Made by a program: the position numbers and the translations under genes. From an uncultured Bacteroides sp. (lineage in GTDB: Bacteria; Bacteroidota; Bacteroidia; Bacteroidales; Bacteroidaceae), in contig CAKUYM010000084.1 of the NCBI GenBank assembly GCA_934716785.1, positions 1 through 14,124 on the forward strand: a stretch of 14,124 nt of DNA, read 5' to 3'. Below the pieces are notes generated by a model. The model worked only from the letters and a program-made list of their open reading frames with translations, was not told the DNA's origin and searched no databases. The stretch's first letter is position 1, and each line of letters begins with the position of its first letter. Of the stretch, positions 6,765 to 13,608 are shown one piece after another.

Positions 6765-8918
6765 TTAATGCATCGAAAGGGTTATTGTCTGCCCTTTCTT
6801 TACTATCGTTCCGTTGGCTATCGACTGGCTTTTCACTTTGCCGACTCCCACCAAGTGTACTTTCAAACCTTTACTCTCCAATAGATATACAGCGTCTTTT
6901 GCTCCCATGCCTATGACGCTCGGTACAAAATTCTGCATATTGCTTCGGCTTTCTAAAACCACTGTCTGGGGCGCTGAATGAGAATTTCCCCAGACTTCCT
7001 TTCCTTTGTCGGCTATCTTGCCTTGCACTTGGATGTTCAGATCTTCCAATACCCGTTGTGCTTCCCTCATTTCTCCGGCCTTTACATTCGGGATCACTAC
7101 GGAATTCGTATCAATTGCATTGCTCAGCGGCAAACGCAAGTCTTTGGCATATACTCTTTCGGCAATTTTGCTGAATACACTACCTGCCATCAAACCACCC
7201 GAAGCCGGTAGTCCCGGTTTTTGGATGGAAACAATCATACTGTATTTGGGCGCTTCTGATGGGAAATATCCGCAGAAACTTACAAGATAGTTCGTCCTCC
7301 CTGTTTTATATCCGGCTGCTCCTTGTGAAATCTGTGCAGTTCCCGTTTTGCCCGATACGTGGAATTGTTTGCTTCCTGCCGGTTTGGCAAGCCCTTCGCC
7401 AACCACTTTTCGTAGTATTTCGCGAATCTGTGCCAAAGTCTTATCTGAGCAAATTTTCGGATTAATAATTTCCGTTGGATACTCTTTCACAATTTCCCCG
7501 TCCTTAACCGCGGCTTTTACGAATTTAGGACGTACCGTAACGCCATTGTTTGCTATCCCATTGTAGAACGTAAGAATGTTGATCGGTGGAATCTGCGTCT
7601 CATAACCGATGCTCATCCAAGGAAGAGCTGTCTTTGAAAAATAGCTTCTTTCCTTCGGCCCGCGGATATTTGGCTTTCCTTCTCCCGCTATTTGCAAATG
7701 GAGCGGCTGATCGATACTCATACGTCTCAGCCCATCGATGAACTTCTGTGGATTGCTACCATAGAAGTGGTCTATGATATAAGAAGTGCCGATATTGGAA
7801 GAAACCTCCAATATTTCGGTGACAGTCAATTTGCCGTATCCTCCACGATGCCAATTGTGATCTTTCATTACACGACCGTGCATCGGCATTTGTCCGTTAC
7901 CGGTATCCACTACATAATCGGGAGTGATTTTCCCATCCTCAAGGGCTACCATGATAGAGGCAGTCTTGAAAGTGGATCCCGGTTCGAGCATGTCGCTGAT
8001 TGCATTATTGCGCATTTCGTAGTAGTTGCCATCCTTACCTTGCATCATATTAACGATGGCCTTAACCTCACCTGTAGCTACTTCCATTAACACAACTACC
8101 CCTACATTGGCATTCAATTCCTTTAGCTTATCCACCAGTGCCTTCTCGCAAATATCCTGCATGCCTACGTCAATGGTAGTAATCAAGTCACAACCGTCAA
8201 TCGGCGGTACGTCTACGATATTCAGGTACTTGTTCATCACTTTTTGACGGTGTGTCCGTCCGTTTCGTCCTTTCAGTATAGTGTCGAAAGCAAGTTCGAT
8301 ACCGTTTCTCGCTCCTTTCGCCGTGTCGGCATATACATCTCCCAACGTGCGGGCAGCCAACGAACCGAATGGCTTTTTTCGTTGATTGTAAGCCAGTTCC
8401 TTGAATCCTCCCTTATATCGGTTCAGGCGGAAGACAGGTAGCCTTTTTACCTCTTTATATTGTATATAAGAGATACGTTTCGGATAAATCAGATAATTGC
8501 GGCTTTTTGCCTGCCGCCCTTTCTTCAGATGCGCCTTGAACTGGGCTACGCTCTTGTCCGGGAATATCTTGTTCAGCCCGATGCAGATTGAATCCATATT
8601 GGCGGTAAGAATAGAATCCCGGCGTGCCTGATCTTTCTTTCTGCGTTTTTCATCCTTTTCGCCTGACATAAAATCCATATATATTCTGTATTCGGGCAAG
8701 GAACTCGCCATTAATTTGCCATCGGAAGAGATAATGTTTCCGCGATTAGGTTTCACTGTTACATTCTCCTTTACGAAACGGTCGGCCACATCCTGCCAAT
8801 ATTGGCGTTCGGCAAACATGATGATGCCTGCCTTTACGACAATTGCCACGCCTACCAACGCCATCACGAGGATGACGAAGAAGTAACGGGTCATTATGTT
8901 CTTTTTATTAACTGCCAC
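6765..8918 (-). CDS. ftsI: FtsI/PBP3-type class B penicillin-binding protein with PASTA domain
   Basis: Septal DD-transpeptidase that cross-links peptidoglycan made by FtsW. It has 717 residues with a short cytoplasmic tail, one membrane anchor (about 11-33) and a pedestal domain with RGNIISSDG (59-67). The transpeptidase domain has all three active-site motifs: STFK (315-318, catalytic serine), SSN (373-375) and KTGTA (524-528). The C-terminus carries a PASTA repeat (about 664-717, beginning FVPSVIGMGAKDA) and a weaker PASTA-like stretch at about 607-635 (VVIPNVKAGEMREAQ). E. coli FtsI is about 590 residues and lacks these. The chosen start is GTG at 8918; an ATG at 8894 (residue 9) would only shorten the cytoplasmic tail. 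It lies 60 bases after the ftsL-like gene. Confidence 0.94.
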   Translation of the reverse strand: MAVNKKNIMTRYFFVILVMALVGVAIVVKAGIIMFAERQYWQDVADRFVKENVTVKPNRGNIISSDGKLMASSLPEYRIYMDFMSGEKDEKRRKKDQARRDSILTANMDSICIGLNKIFPDKSVAQFKAHLKKGRQAKSRNYLIYPKRISYIQYKEVKRLPVFRLNRYKGGFKELAYNQRKKPFGSLAARTLGDVYADTAKGARNGIELAFDTILKGRNGRTHRQKVMNKYLNIVDVPPIDGCDLITTIDVGMQDICEKALVDKLKELNANVGVVVLMEVATGEVKAIVNMMQGKDGNYYEMRNNAISDMLEPGSTFKTASIMVALEDGKITPDYVVDTGNGQMPMHGRVMKDHNWHRGGYGKLTVTEILEVSSNIGTSYIIDHFYGSNPQKFIDGLRRMSIDQPLHLQIAGEGKPNIRGPKERSYFSKTALPWMSIGYETQIPPINILTFYNGIANNGVTVRPKFVKAAVKDGEIVKEYPTEIINPKICSDKTLAQIREILRKVVGEGLAKPAGSKQFHVSGKTGTAQISQGAAGYKTGRTNYLVSFCGYFPSEAPKYSMIVSIQKPGLPASGGLMAGSVFSKIAERVYAKDLRLPLSNAIDTNSVVIPNVKAGEMREAQRVLEDLNIQVQGKIADKGKEVWGNSHSAPQTVVLESRSNMQNFVPSVIGMGAKDAVYLLESKGLKVHLVGVGKVKSQSIANGTIVKKGQTITLSMH

Positions 8919-8978
8919 AGTGCTTGTCTTTTAAAAAACTCTCAACTCTCTATTTCAACTTGTTCTAATGCTCTTAAC

Positions 8979-9338
8979 TTATTTGATTTGGTAAGGAGGG
9001 TTTGTAGATGTCTGCAAATCACTTTCCTTACTTGATATGTAATCTTCAATGCGTGACTGGCGGCTCTTCTCCATCAGTTCCGAACTACGCGTCAGCGCAT
9101 CATACTTGATATCTATCAATTCCTTTTTCAACCTGTCTATCTCAATCTGCTGTTGCTGGCTGGCATAGCGGTTGTGGATATAGAAGATGATGAATACCAT
9201 AATAAGTACCAGCAACTTCGTCTGACGACGGAAAAAGTCGGTAGCCAGAATGTCTCCCCCCAGAATGCTTTTCAGCGAGGTGCGCTTTTTCTTCTTGCCC
9301 TCTTCTTCCGCTTTCTTGTTTACTACTTCTTCTTCCAT
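8979..9338 (-). CDS. ftsL: FtsL-like bitopic division protein
   Basis: A 119-residue protein with a strongly charged cytoplasmic N-terminus (many Lys and Glu, residues 1-25), one hydrophobic segment (about 41-56, LLVLIMVFIIFYI), then a Gln/Glu-rich stretch likely to form a coiled coil (about 59-95) and a short polar tail. This topology and the position between rsmH and ftsI are those of FtsL, which forms a complex with FtsB and FtsQ and helps activate FtsW-FtsI. FtsL sequences are poorly conserved, so the assignment rests on position, size and topology rather than on motifs. The cytoplasmic arm is longer than in many FtsL proteins. It starts 6 bases after the rsmH stop, which suggests translational coupling. 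Confidence 0.75.
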   Translation of the reverse strand: MEEEVVNKKAEEEGKKKKRTSLKSILGGDILATDFFRRQTKLLVLIMVFIIFYIHNRYASQQQQIEIDRLKKELIDIKYDALTRSSELMEKSRQSRIEDYISSKESDLQTSTNPPYQIK

Positions 9339-9344
9339 TTCTTC

Positions 9345-10259
9345 TTATTTCTTTTCTGCGATACGTAATTTGGCGCTTCTCGACCGCGGATTCCTTTCTA
9401 TCTCAGCTTGGTCGGGTACAATTACCTTGTTGTTGACAAGGCGGAAAGGCGTTTGCAGATTTCCGAAGAAATCCGTTTCGGCTTTGCCTTCTACATTGCC
9501 TGTTTTCATGATGTTCTTTACCATGCGGTCCTCCAATGAGTGGTAAGTGATAACTACCAGTCTGCCACCCGGCTTTAGTGCTTCGGTTGCGGCTAATAAC
9601 ATCTCTTTCAGTGCTTCCATCTCTTGATTTACTTCAATCCTTAGTGCCTGAAAGACCTTTGCGAGCTCTTTCTTTTCCCGTTCGCGACCAAAAAGCGGCT
9701 TGATGATATCCAAGAATTCTCCGATGGTGCGGATATTTTGTCTGCTTCTGGCTTTGGCTATGACAGACGCTAACTTGCGGCTGTTTTTTAGTTCTCCGTA
9801 TAGATAGAAGATATTGGCAAGGCGTTCTTCCTCATAAGTGTTTACGATATCAGCAGCCGTAAGTCCTGCACGCTTGTTCATGCGCATATCCAAATCTCCG
9901 TCGAAACGGAAAGAAAAGCCCCGTTCACAGTCATCGAAATGATGGGAGGATACACCGAGATCGGCAAGAAGTGCATCTATCTGTTCTATGTCGTGATAGC
10001 GCAGGAAATTGTGCAGGTAGCGGAAATTGCTGCGCACAAAGATGAAATGGGGATCATCGACGATATTCCGTTCAGCATCTTCATCTTGGTCGAATCCTAA
10101 AAGCCGTCCGCCTTCACCGAGTCGTGACAGAATCTCGCGCGAATGTCCTCCTCCTCCGAAAGTAACGTCTACATACGTTCCGTCCGGACGGATGTTCATC
10201 CCGTCAACGCTTTCTTTTAGCAGTACGGGCACATGATATGTCAGTTCATCTTTCTCCAT
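9345..10259 (-). CDS. rsmH: RsmH, 16S rRNA (cytosine-N4)-methyltransferase
   Basis: SAM-dependent enzyme (MraW) that N4-methylates C1402 (E. coli numbering) in the 16S rRNA decoding centre. From the preferred ATG at 10259 it has 304 residues: YHVPVLLKESVDG near the N-terminus, the SAM-binding DVTFGGGGHS (31-40), GFDQD (55-59), ADLGVSSHHFDD (99-110), FQALRIEVNQE (203-213), YHSLEDRMVK (239-248) and C-terminal NPRSRSAKLR. These are all family hallmarks. An in-frame ATG at 10274 would add MIIDK and lengthen the overlap with mraZ from 14 to 29 bases. I prefer 10259 because homologues begin close to the HVPVLL motif, but the sequence does not settle it. The overlap with mraZ implies coupled translation. 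Confidence 0.95.
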   Translation of the reverse strand: MEKDELTYHVPVLLKESVDGMNIRPDGTYVDVTFGGGGHSREILSRLGEGGRLLGFDQDEDAERNIVDDPHFIFVRSNFRYLHNFLRYHDIEQIDALLADLGVSSHHFDDCERGFSFRFDGDLDMRMNKRAGLTAADIVNTYEEERLANIFYLYGELKNSRKLASVIAKARSRQNIRTIGEFLDIIKPLFGREREKKELAKVFQALRIEVNQEMEALKEMLLAATEALKPGGRLVVITYHSLEDRMVKNIMKTGNVEGKAETDFFGNLQTPFRLVNNKVIVPDQAEIERNPRSRSAKLRIAEKK

Positions 10260-10716
10260 CTTGTCTATTATCATCGTTCATAATTTCTTCTAATGCCGTT
10301 CCGAACTCTTCGGGTGACATAAACGGTTGTTCTGCTCGTTCTTTCGACCATATTTCTATCTTGTTGTCTATTCCGATAAAACGTATATCTCCATGGATGT
10401 TACAAATCTGCAAATACCGCTTCGGGATGAGTATACGCCCGTTGTTGTCCGGTGTCACCACCTCAACATCACTCACGAATTGTCTGAAAATGAGTTGGTG
10501 CTTGCTGTTCCATTTGTTGAGCCTGCTTCGAAGTTCGTTCAGTTCTTCGTTCCATACACTTTCGGGATATAGCGTCAAGCAGTCCTGAAATACGTCTTTG
10601 CGCATAATGAGTCTTTCTTCAGAAGCCGCTTGCAGTTGCTTCCTGAAGATGGCGGGAATGAACACCCTTCCTTTGGTGTCTGCCTTAACTTCAATATTAC
10701 CTAAAAAACGTATCAT
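10246..10716 (-). CDS. mraZ: MraZ, AbrB-fold transcriptional regulator of the dcw cluster
   Basis: First gene of the cluster. MraZ proteins form rings of AbrB-like domains and bind direct repeats upstream of their own operon. The 156-residue product has the duplicated MraZ motif: DTKGRVFIP (13-21) in the first half and DNNGRILIP (90-98) in the second. E. coli MraZ is 152 residues. A longer frame with a start at 10770 exists, but I chose the ATG at 10716. MIRFLGNIEVKADTKGR aligns with the usual N-terminus, and the longer version would begin inside the putative operator and upstream of the likely transcription start. The 3' end overlaps rsmH. Autoregulation is likely from the TGGGG boxes just upstream. 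Confidence 0.95.
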   Translation of the reverse strand: MIRFLGNIEVKADTKGRVFIPAIFRKQLQAASEERLIMRKDVFQDCLTLYPESVWNEELNELRSRLNKWNSKHQLIFRQFVSDVEVVTPDNNGRILIPKRYLQICNIHGDIRFIGIDNKIEIWSKERAEQPFMSPEEFGTALEEIMNDDNRQDGER

Positions 10717-10719
10717 TAC

Positions 10720-10733
10720 CTTATTATAATAAG
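10720..10733. promoter_or_regulatory. 14-bp perfect palindrome just before mraZ start
   Basis: CTTATTATAATAAG is identical to its reverse complement and lies three bases upstream of the mraZ ATG, around the expected transcription start. It could bind a dimeric regulator or simply reflect AT-rich leader composition. No function is known to me. Confidence 0.3.
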
Positions 10734-10739
10734 CGACCG

Positions 10740-10774
10740 TAAAAGTATGAAATTCCCCACAATTCCCCACAATT
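10740..10774 (-). promoter_or_regulatory. Candidate Bacteroides-type promoter for mraZ and the dcw cluster
   Basis: On the minus strand TACTTTTA (10740-10747) resembles the Bacteroides -7 element TAnnTTTG with one change. An ATTG with its TTG at 10770-10772 lies 22 bases upstream as a possible -33 element; 19-21 is more typical. Transcription would start near 10733 and give a leader of about 17 bases. The -33 and spacer region coincide with the three TGGNN boxes, so a protein bound there would occlude RNA polymerase. Confidence 0.45.
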
Positions 10775-10780
10775 TTCCAT
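10751..10780 (-). promoter_or_regulatory. Putative MraZ operator: three TGGNN boxes spaced 10 bp
   Basis: Reading the minus strand there are three consecutive 10-base units, TGGAAAATTG, TGGGGAATTG and TGGGGAATTT. The box cores (TGGAA, TGGGG, TGGGG) lie at 10775-10779, 10765-10769 and 10755-10759, separated by exactly 5 bases. E. coli MraZ is known to bind direct TGGGN repeats separated by 5 bases upstream of mraZ. The match in motif, spacing, orientation and position makes this a strong candidate autoregulatory operator. The promoter-distal box is degenerate. Confidence 0.75.
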
Positions 10781-10879
10781 AGAAAACTTTCGGAGAAGTT
10801 TTCAACCGATTGTTAAATGCTTATTGGCTTGAAAATGAATGTGCTTTTCTGGCCCCTTGTCTGTGGGGCGTGGCAATAG

Positions 10880-10915
10880 AAAAAGGCAGAAGAACTTTCG
10901 GACCCTTCTGCCTTT
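10880..10915 (-). terminator. Rho-independent terminator after the ECF sigma gene
   Basis: AAAGGCAGAAG (10882-10892) and CTTCTGCCTTT (10905-10915) form a perfect 11-bp stem with a 12-base loop. On the minus strand the stem is followed by a T run (complement of 10880-10884). It lies about 68 bases downstream of the sigma-factor stop and separates that gene from the mraZ promoter. On the plus strand no T tract follows, so it is not expected to work in that direction. Confidence 0.85.
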
Positions 10916-10982
10916 AAAACATTGACACAACTGCGTGGAATGTTAATTGGGAATAGAATAGAAATGTATAGTTGAGGTCGGG

Positions 10983-11486
10983 TTAGCGGAAGTCTTTCAG
11001 TTCCTCTTGCAATTTCTGGCGGGTGAAGAAAATGCGGCTTTTTACTGTGCCCAACGGGCGATTCAGTTTTTCTGCAATCTCGCGATATTTGAATCCTGAA
11101 ACGTGCATGGCAAACGGAACCCTGTATTCTTTGGGAAGTTTGTTAACTATCCGATGCATCTCTTTCAGGTCATAAGCTCTTTCTGTACTTTCCGAACTTG
11201 CGTCTTGCGGCAGGTTCAGGTGGTATAAGTTGTCGGTCTGGTCAATAAAAGTCTGATCGCGAACTACCTTGCGGTAGTTGTTGATGAATATATTGCGCAT
11301 GATGGTATACATCCAACCTTTGAAATTCGTATCAGGCATATATTTATCTTCGTTATCCAATGCTTTCAATGAAGTTTCCTGCAATAAATCGTTGGCTTCT
11401 TCGCGGTCGGTCGTCAGTTTGTAAGCGAAGCGAAGCAGTTCGTCCTGTACTCCTATCAAGTCTTTTCTGAAGCTTAAACTTTTCAT
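10983..11486 (-). CDS. ECF (group 4) sigma-70 family factor, orphan
   Basis: A 167-residue alternative sigma factor with only regions 2 and 4. Region 2 spans about 12-76, with DLLQET (33-38) and the promoter-melting helix FKGWMYTIMRNIFINNYRK (55-73). Region 4 spans about 112-160, with LPKEYRVPFAMH and the helix-turn-helix YREIAEKLNRPLGTVKSRI. A linker of about 35 residues separates them. It would direct RNA polymerase to a dedicated set of promoters. No anti-sigma or FecR-like gene is adjacent: it has its own terminator, and its upstream neighbour is divergent. Region 4 resembles RpoE-type factors, but I cannot assign a regulon or a named subgroup. The minus-strand TAAACTTG at 11537-11544 is a weak -7 candidate with no clear -33 partner. 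Confidence 0.93.
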   Translation of the reverse strand: MKSLSFRKDLIGVQDELLRFAYKLTTDREEANDLLQETSLKALDNEDKYMPDTNFKGWMYTIMRNIFINNYRKVVRDQTFIDQTDNLYHLNLPQDASSESTERAYDLKEMHRIVNKLPKEYRVPFAMHVSGFKYREIAEKLNRPLGTVKSRIFFTRQKLQEELKDFR

Positions 11487-11581
11487 ATGCGTTGTTTTTT
11501 TTATTGTGGATATTCGTTTGTAGGTTTTCGATGTTGCAAGTTTATGTGATTTTTGGAGACCCGACGGGGGATAATCCGACT

Positions 11582-11652
11582 AAATAGCACCTGAAAATTA
11601 TCTGCGGATAGTTTTCGGGTGCTATTTGATAGTTTTTAGGTGCTATTTTTTT
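11582..11652 (+). repeat. Three-arm 21-base repeat: one left arm, two tandem right arms, T tract
   Basis: Three related 21-base units lie end to end between the sigma gene and glsA. The left arm (11582-11602) starts AAATAGCACC. After a TGCG loop come two tandem inverted copies (11607-11627 and 11628-11648), each starting GATAG and ending GGTGCTATTT. The left arm pairs with the first right arm over all 21 positions in plus-strand RNA (19 Watson-Crick, 2 G-U), and with the second also over all 21 (again 2 G-U). The second right arm runs into seven Ts (11646-11652). It ends about 38 bases upstream of the glsA -33 element, so it is not in the predicted glsA leader. It could be a terminator or attenuator for an upstream plus-strand RNA, a protein-binding array, or a dispersed intergenic repeat. 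Confidence 0.75.
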
Positions 11653-11689
11653 ATCTTCTGGACTTAAATCCTGCATTTTCTATCGATTT

Positions 11690-11722
11690 ATTGCAATTAA
11701 TAAAAAAGAACCGCTATTTTTG
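11690..11722 (+). promoter_or_regulatory. Bacteroides-type promoter for glsA-glsB
   Basis: TATTTTTG (11715-11722) is an exact match to the Bacteroides -7 consensus TAnnTTTG, and ATTG (11690-11693) lies 21 bases upstream as the -33 element. Transcription would start near 11728-11730 and give a leader of under 20 bases before the ATG at 11747. This is the clearest promoter in the window. Confidence 0.65.
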
Positions 11723-11746
11723 TAGCATCATTTTTAATTGAAAAGA

Positions 11747-12565
11747 ATGACTGATGACTCTTTGTTTTTAATTGATGTTGATAAGATACTTCGGACAAAA
11801 GCGCCGAAGCAATACAAGTACATCCCTAAGTTTGTGATTTCTTATCTGAAGAAAATTGTTCATCAGGATGAAATTAATATTTTTCTGGATGAATCGAAAG
11901 ATAAGGTAGGGGTGGACTTTTTGGAGGCGTGCATGGACTTTCTGGATGCGAAAGTGGATGTGAAAGGTCTCGAGAACCTCCCGGAAGATGGTTTGTATAC
12001 CTTTGTCTCCAATCATCCGTTGGGCGGACAGGACGGTGTCGCGCTCGGTTATGTGCTGGGACGGCATTATAACGGCAAGGTGAAATACTTGGTGAATGAC
12101 CTGTTGATGAATCTTCGCGGATTGGCTCCGCTCTGTATTCCTATCAATAAAACCGGCAAGCAGGCAAAGGATTTCCCGAAGATGGTAGAGGTCGGGTTTG
12201 AATCCGACAACCAACTCATCATGTTCCCGGCGGGACTATGTTCGCGTCGTCGGAATGGAGTGATTCGTGATTTGGACTGGAAAAAGACGTTTATTGTGAA
12301 GAGTGTACAAACAAAACGCGATGTGATACCTGTGCATTTTGGAGGTAGAAACTCTGATTTCTTTTACAATTTGGCAAATGTTTGTAAAGCGTTGGGCATC
12401 AAGTTCAACATCGCTATGCTGTATCTTGCGGATGAAATGTTTAAGAACCGACATAAAACTTTTACTGTCACTTTCGGGAAACCGATACCTTGGCAGACTT
12501 TTGATAAGTCGAAAACCCCGGCGCAATGGGCCGAATACGTAAAAGATATTGTATATAAACTGTAA
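11747..12565 (+). CDS. glsA: GlsA-like O-acyltransferase (PlsC family), glycine lipid synthesis
   Basis: Member of the PlsC/lysophosphatidic-acid acyltransferase superfamily. In Bacteroides thetaiotaomicron the GlsA enzyme O-acylates the 3-hydroxyl of N-(3-hydroxyacyl)glycine to make glycine lipid, parallel to OlsA in ornithine lipid synthesis. The 272 residues show block I as NHPLGGQDG (89-97), a block II-like IPINKTG (131-137), block III as FPAGLCSRR (160-168) and block IV as VIPVHFGG (193-200). Block I has five residues between His90 and Asp96, where the classical motif has four. The start is ATG at 11747; a TTG at 11738 would add three residues but is a rare start. It is transcribed with the following GNAT-like gene 26 bases downstream. 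The lipid role is inferred from the family and the gene pair. Confidence 0.85.
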   Translation: MTDDSLFLIDVDKILRTKAPKQYKYIPKFVISYLKKIVHQDEINIFLDESKDKVGVDFLEACMDFLDAKVDVKGLENLPEDGLYTFVSNHPLGGQDGVALGYVLGRHYNGKVKYLVNDLLMNLRGLAPLCIPINKTGKQAKDFPKMVEVGFESDNQLIMFPAGLCSRRRNGVIRDLDWKKTFIVKSVQTKRDVIPVHFGGRNSDFFYNLANVCKALGIKFNIAMLYLADEMFKNRHKTFTVTFGKPIPWQTFDKSKTPAQWAEYVKDIVYKL

Positions 12566-12591
12566 CTGATAGAACAACTATAACAAGAAAT

Positions 12592-13608
12592 ATGGAAGAG
12601 ATTATCAAGCCGATAAGCAAGGAACTGCTGAAAGCCGAGTTGACGGAAGACAGACGCTTACGAATGACAAACAAAAGTAATAATCAAATTTATATTATTA
12701 CTTATCAGAATGCTCCCAATGTGATGAAAGAGATTGGGCGTTTGCGTGAAATCGCTTTCCGTGCCGCCGGCGGAGGAACAGGACTGTCGATGGATATAGA
12801 CGAATACGATACGATGGAACATCCGTACAAGCAACTGATTGTGTGGAATCCGGAAGCGGAAGAGATTCTGGGTGGGTATCGGTATTTGCTTGGAACAGAT
12901 GTGCGGTTTGATGAAAAAGGGGCTCCGATTTTGGCCACTTCCCATATGTTCCATTTCTCGGAAACATTTATCAAGGAATATCTGCCTCAGACGATTGAAT
13001 TGGGACGTTCGTTCGTAACGCTTGAGTATCAGTCTACCCGTGCCGGAAGCAAAGGCTTGTTTGCTTTGGATAATCTGTGGGACGGACTGGGTGCACTGAC
13101 GGTAGTAATGCCGAACGTGAAATATTTCTTCGGGAAGGTGACTATGTATCCCAGTTATCATCGTCGTGGTCGCGATATGATTCTTTATTTCCTTAAAAAG
13201 CATTTTTATGACAAGGACAAACTTGTCACTCCGATAGAGCCATTGATGCTGGAAACCCCGGAAGAGGAACTGCAGGCTTTATTCTGTAAGGATACCTTTA
13301 AGGAAGATTATAAAATCCTAAATTGTGAGATTCGCAAATTGGGTTATAATATTCCGCCGTTGGTCAATGCCTACATGAGCCTGAGTCCTACGATGCGTAT
13401 GTTTGGTACTGCTATCAATTATGAATTCGGTGATGTGGAAGAAACTGGAATTCTGATTGCCGTGGATGAGATACTGGAAGACAAACGTATGCGGCACATC
13501 CAGACGTTTATAGAAAGCCATCCGGATGCGCTGACAATGCCGTGTAAGAATGATGAAGCATTTGCTCCTAAGGTCGTCGTTACACCGCAGGCAGACTGTT
13601 GCCATTAA
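12592..13608 (+). CDS. glsB: GlsB-like N-acyltransferase (OlsB/GNAT family), glycine lipid synthesis
   Basis: A 338-residue GNAT-like protein of the group often labelled 'putative hemolysin' (COG3176), which includes OlsB. In Bacteroides the homologous GlsB N-acylates glycine with a 3-hydroxyacyl chain to give lyso-glycine lipid (commendamide). Features seen: REIAFRAAGGGTG (52-64), MDIDEYD near 67-73, LGGYRYLLGT (93-102), the OlsB-like IELGRSFVTLEYQ (135-147) with the ELGRS signature, and PSYHRRGRDMI (187-197). A C-terminal half of over 130 residues lies beyond the core acyltransferase fold. No membrane segment is obvious. It follows glsA by 26 bases, and the two steps form one pathway. Its last 29 bases overlap the convergent dGTPase-like gene. 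Specificity for glycine rather than ornithine is inferred from the Bacteroides context. Confidence 0.85.
   Translation: MEEIIKPISKELLKAELTEDRRLRMTNKSNNQIYIITYQNAPNVMKEIGRLREIAFRAAGGGTGLSMDIDEYDTMEHPYKQLIVWNPEAEEILGGYRYLLGTDVRFDEKGAPILATSHMFHFSETFIKEYLPQTIELGRSFVTLEYQSTRAGSKGLFALDNLWDGLGALTVVMPNVKYFFGKVTMYPSYHRRGRDMILYFLKKHFYDKDKLVTPIEPLMLETPEEELQALFCKDTFKEDYKILNCEIRKLGYNIPPLVNAYMSLSPTMRMFGTAINYEFGDVEETGILIAVDEILEDKRMRHIQTFIESHPDALTMPCKNDEAFAPKVVVTPQADCCH

Noticed and set aside
8919..8978. Short GAGAGTT doublet in the ftsL-ftsI gap as a regulatory repeat
   Set aside because: Only two 7-base copies in an AT-rich 60-base gap; too little to support a feature.
10717..10770. Longer MraZ reading frame starting at 10770
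   Set aside because: The extra 18 residues run through the TGGGG repeats and upstream of the likely promoter -7 element, and MraZ homologues begin close to MIRFLGN-type N-termini. I used 10716.
10852..10869. GCCCC...GGGGC inverted repeat and a further TGGGG upstream of mraZ
   Set aside because: It is only a 5-bp stem with no T tract, and the TGGGG is on the plus strand and out of phase with the operator boxes. Probably chance.
11504..11512. DnaA-box-like TGTGGATAT
   Set aside because: A single site with one mismatch, no cluster and no AT-rich unwinding element. Not evidence for an origin.
11738..11746. TTG start for glsA three codons upstream of the ATG
   Set aside because: TTG starts are rare, and the ATG at 11747 leaves a more normal leader after the predicted transcription start.
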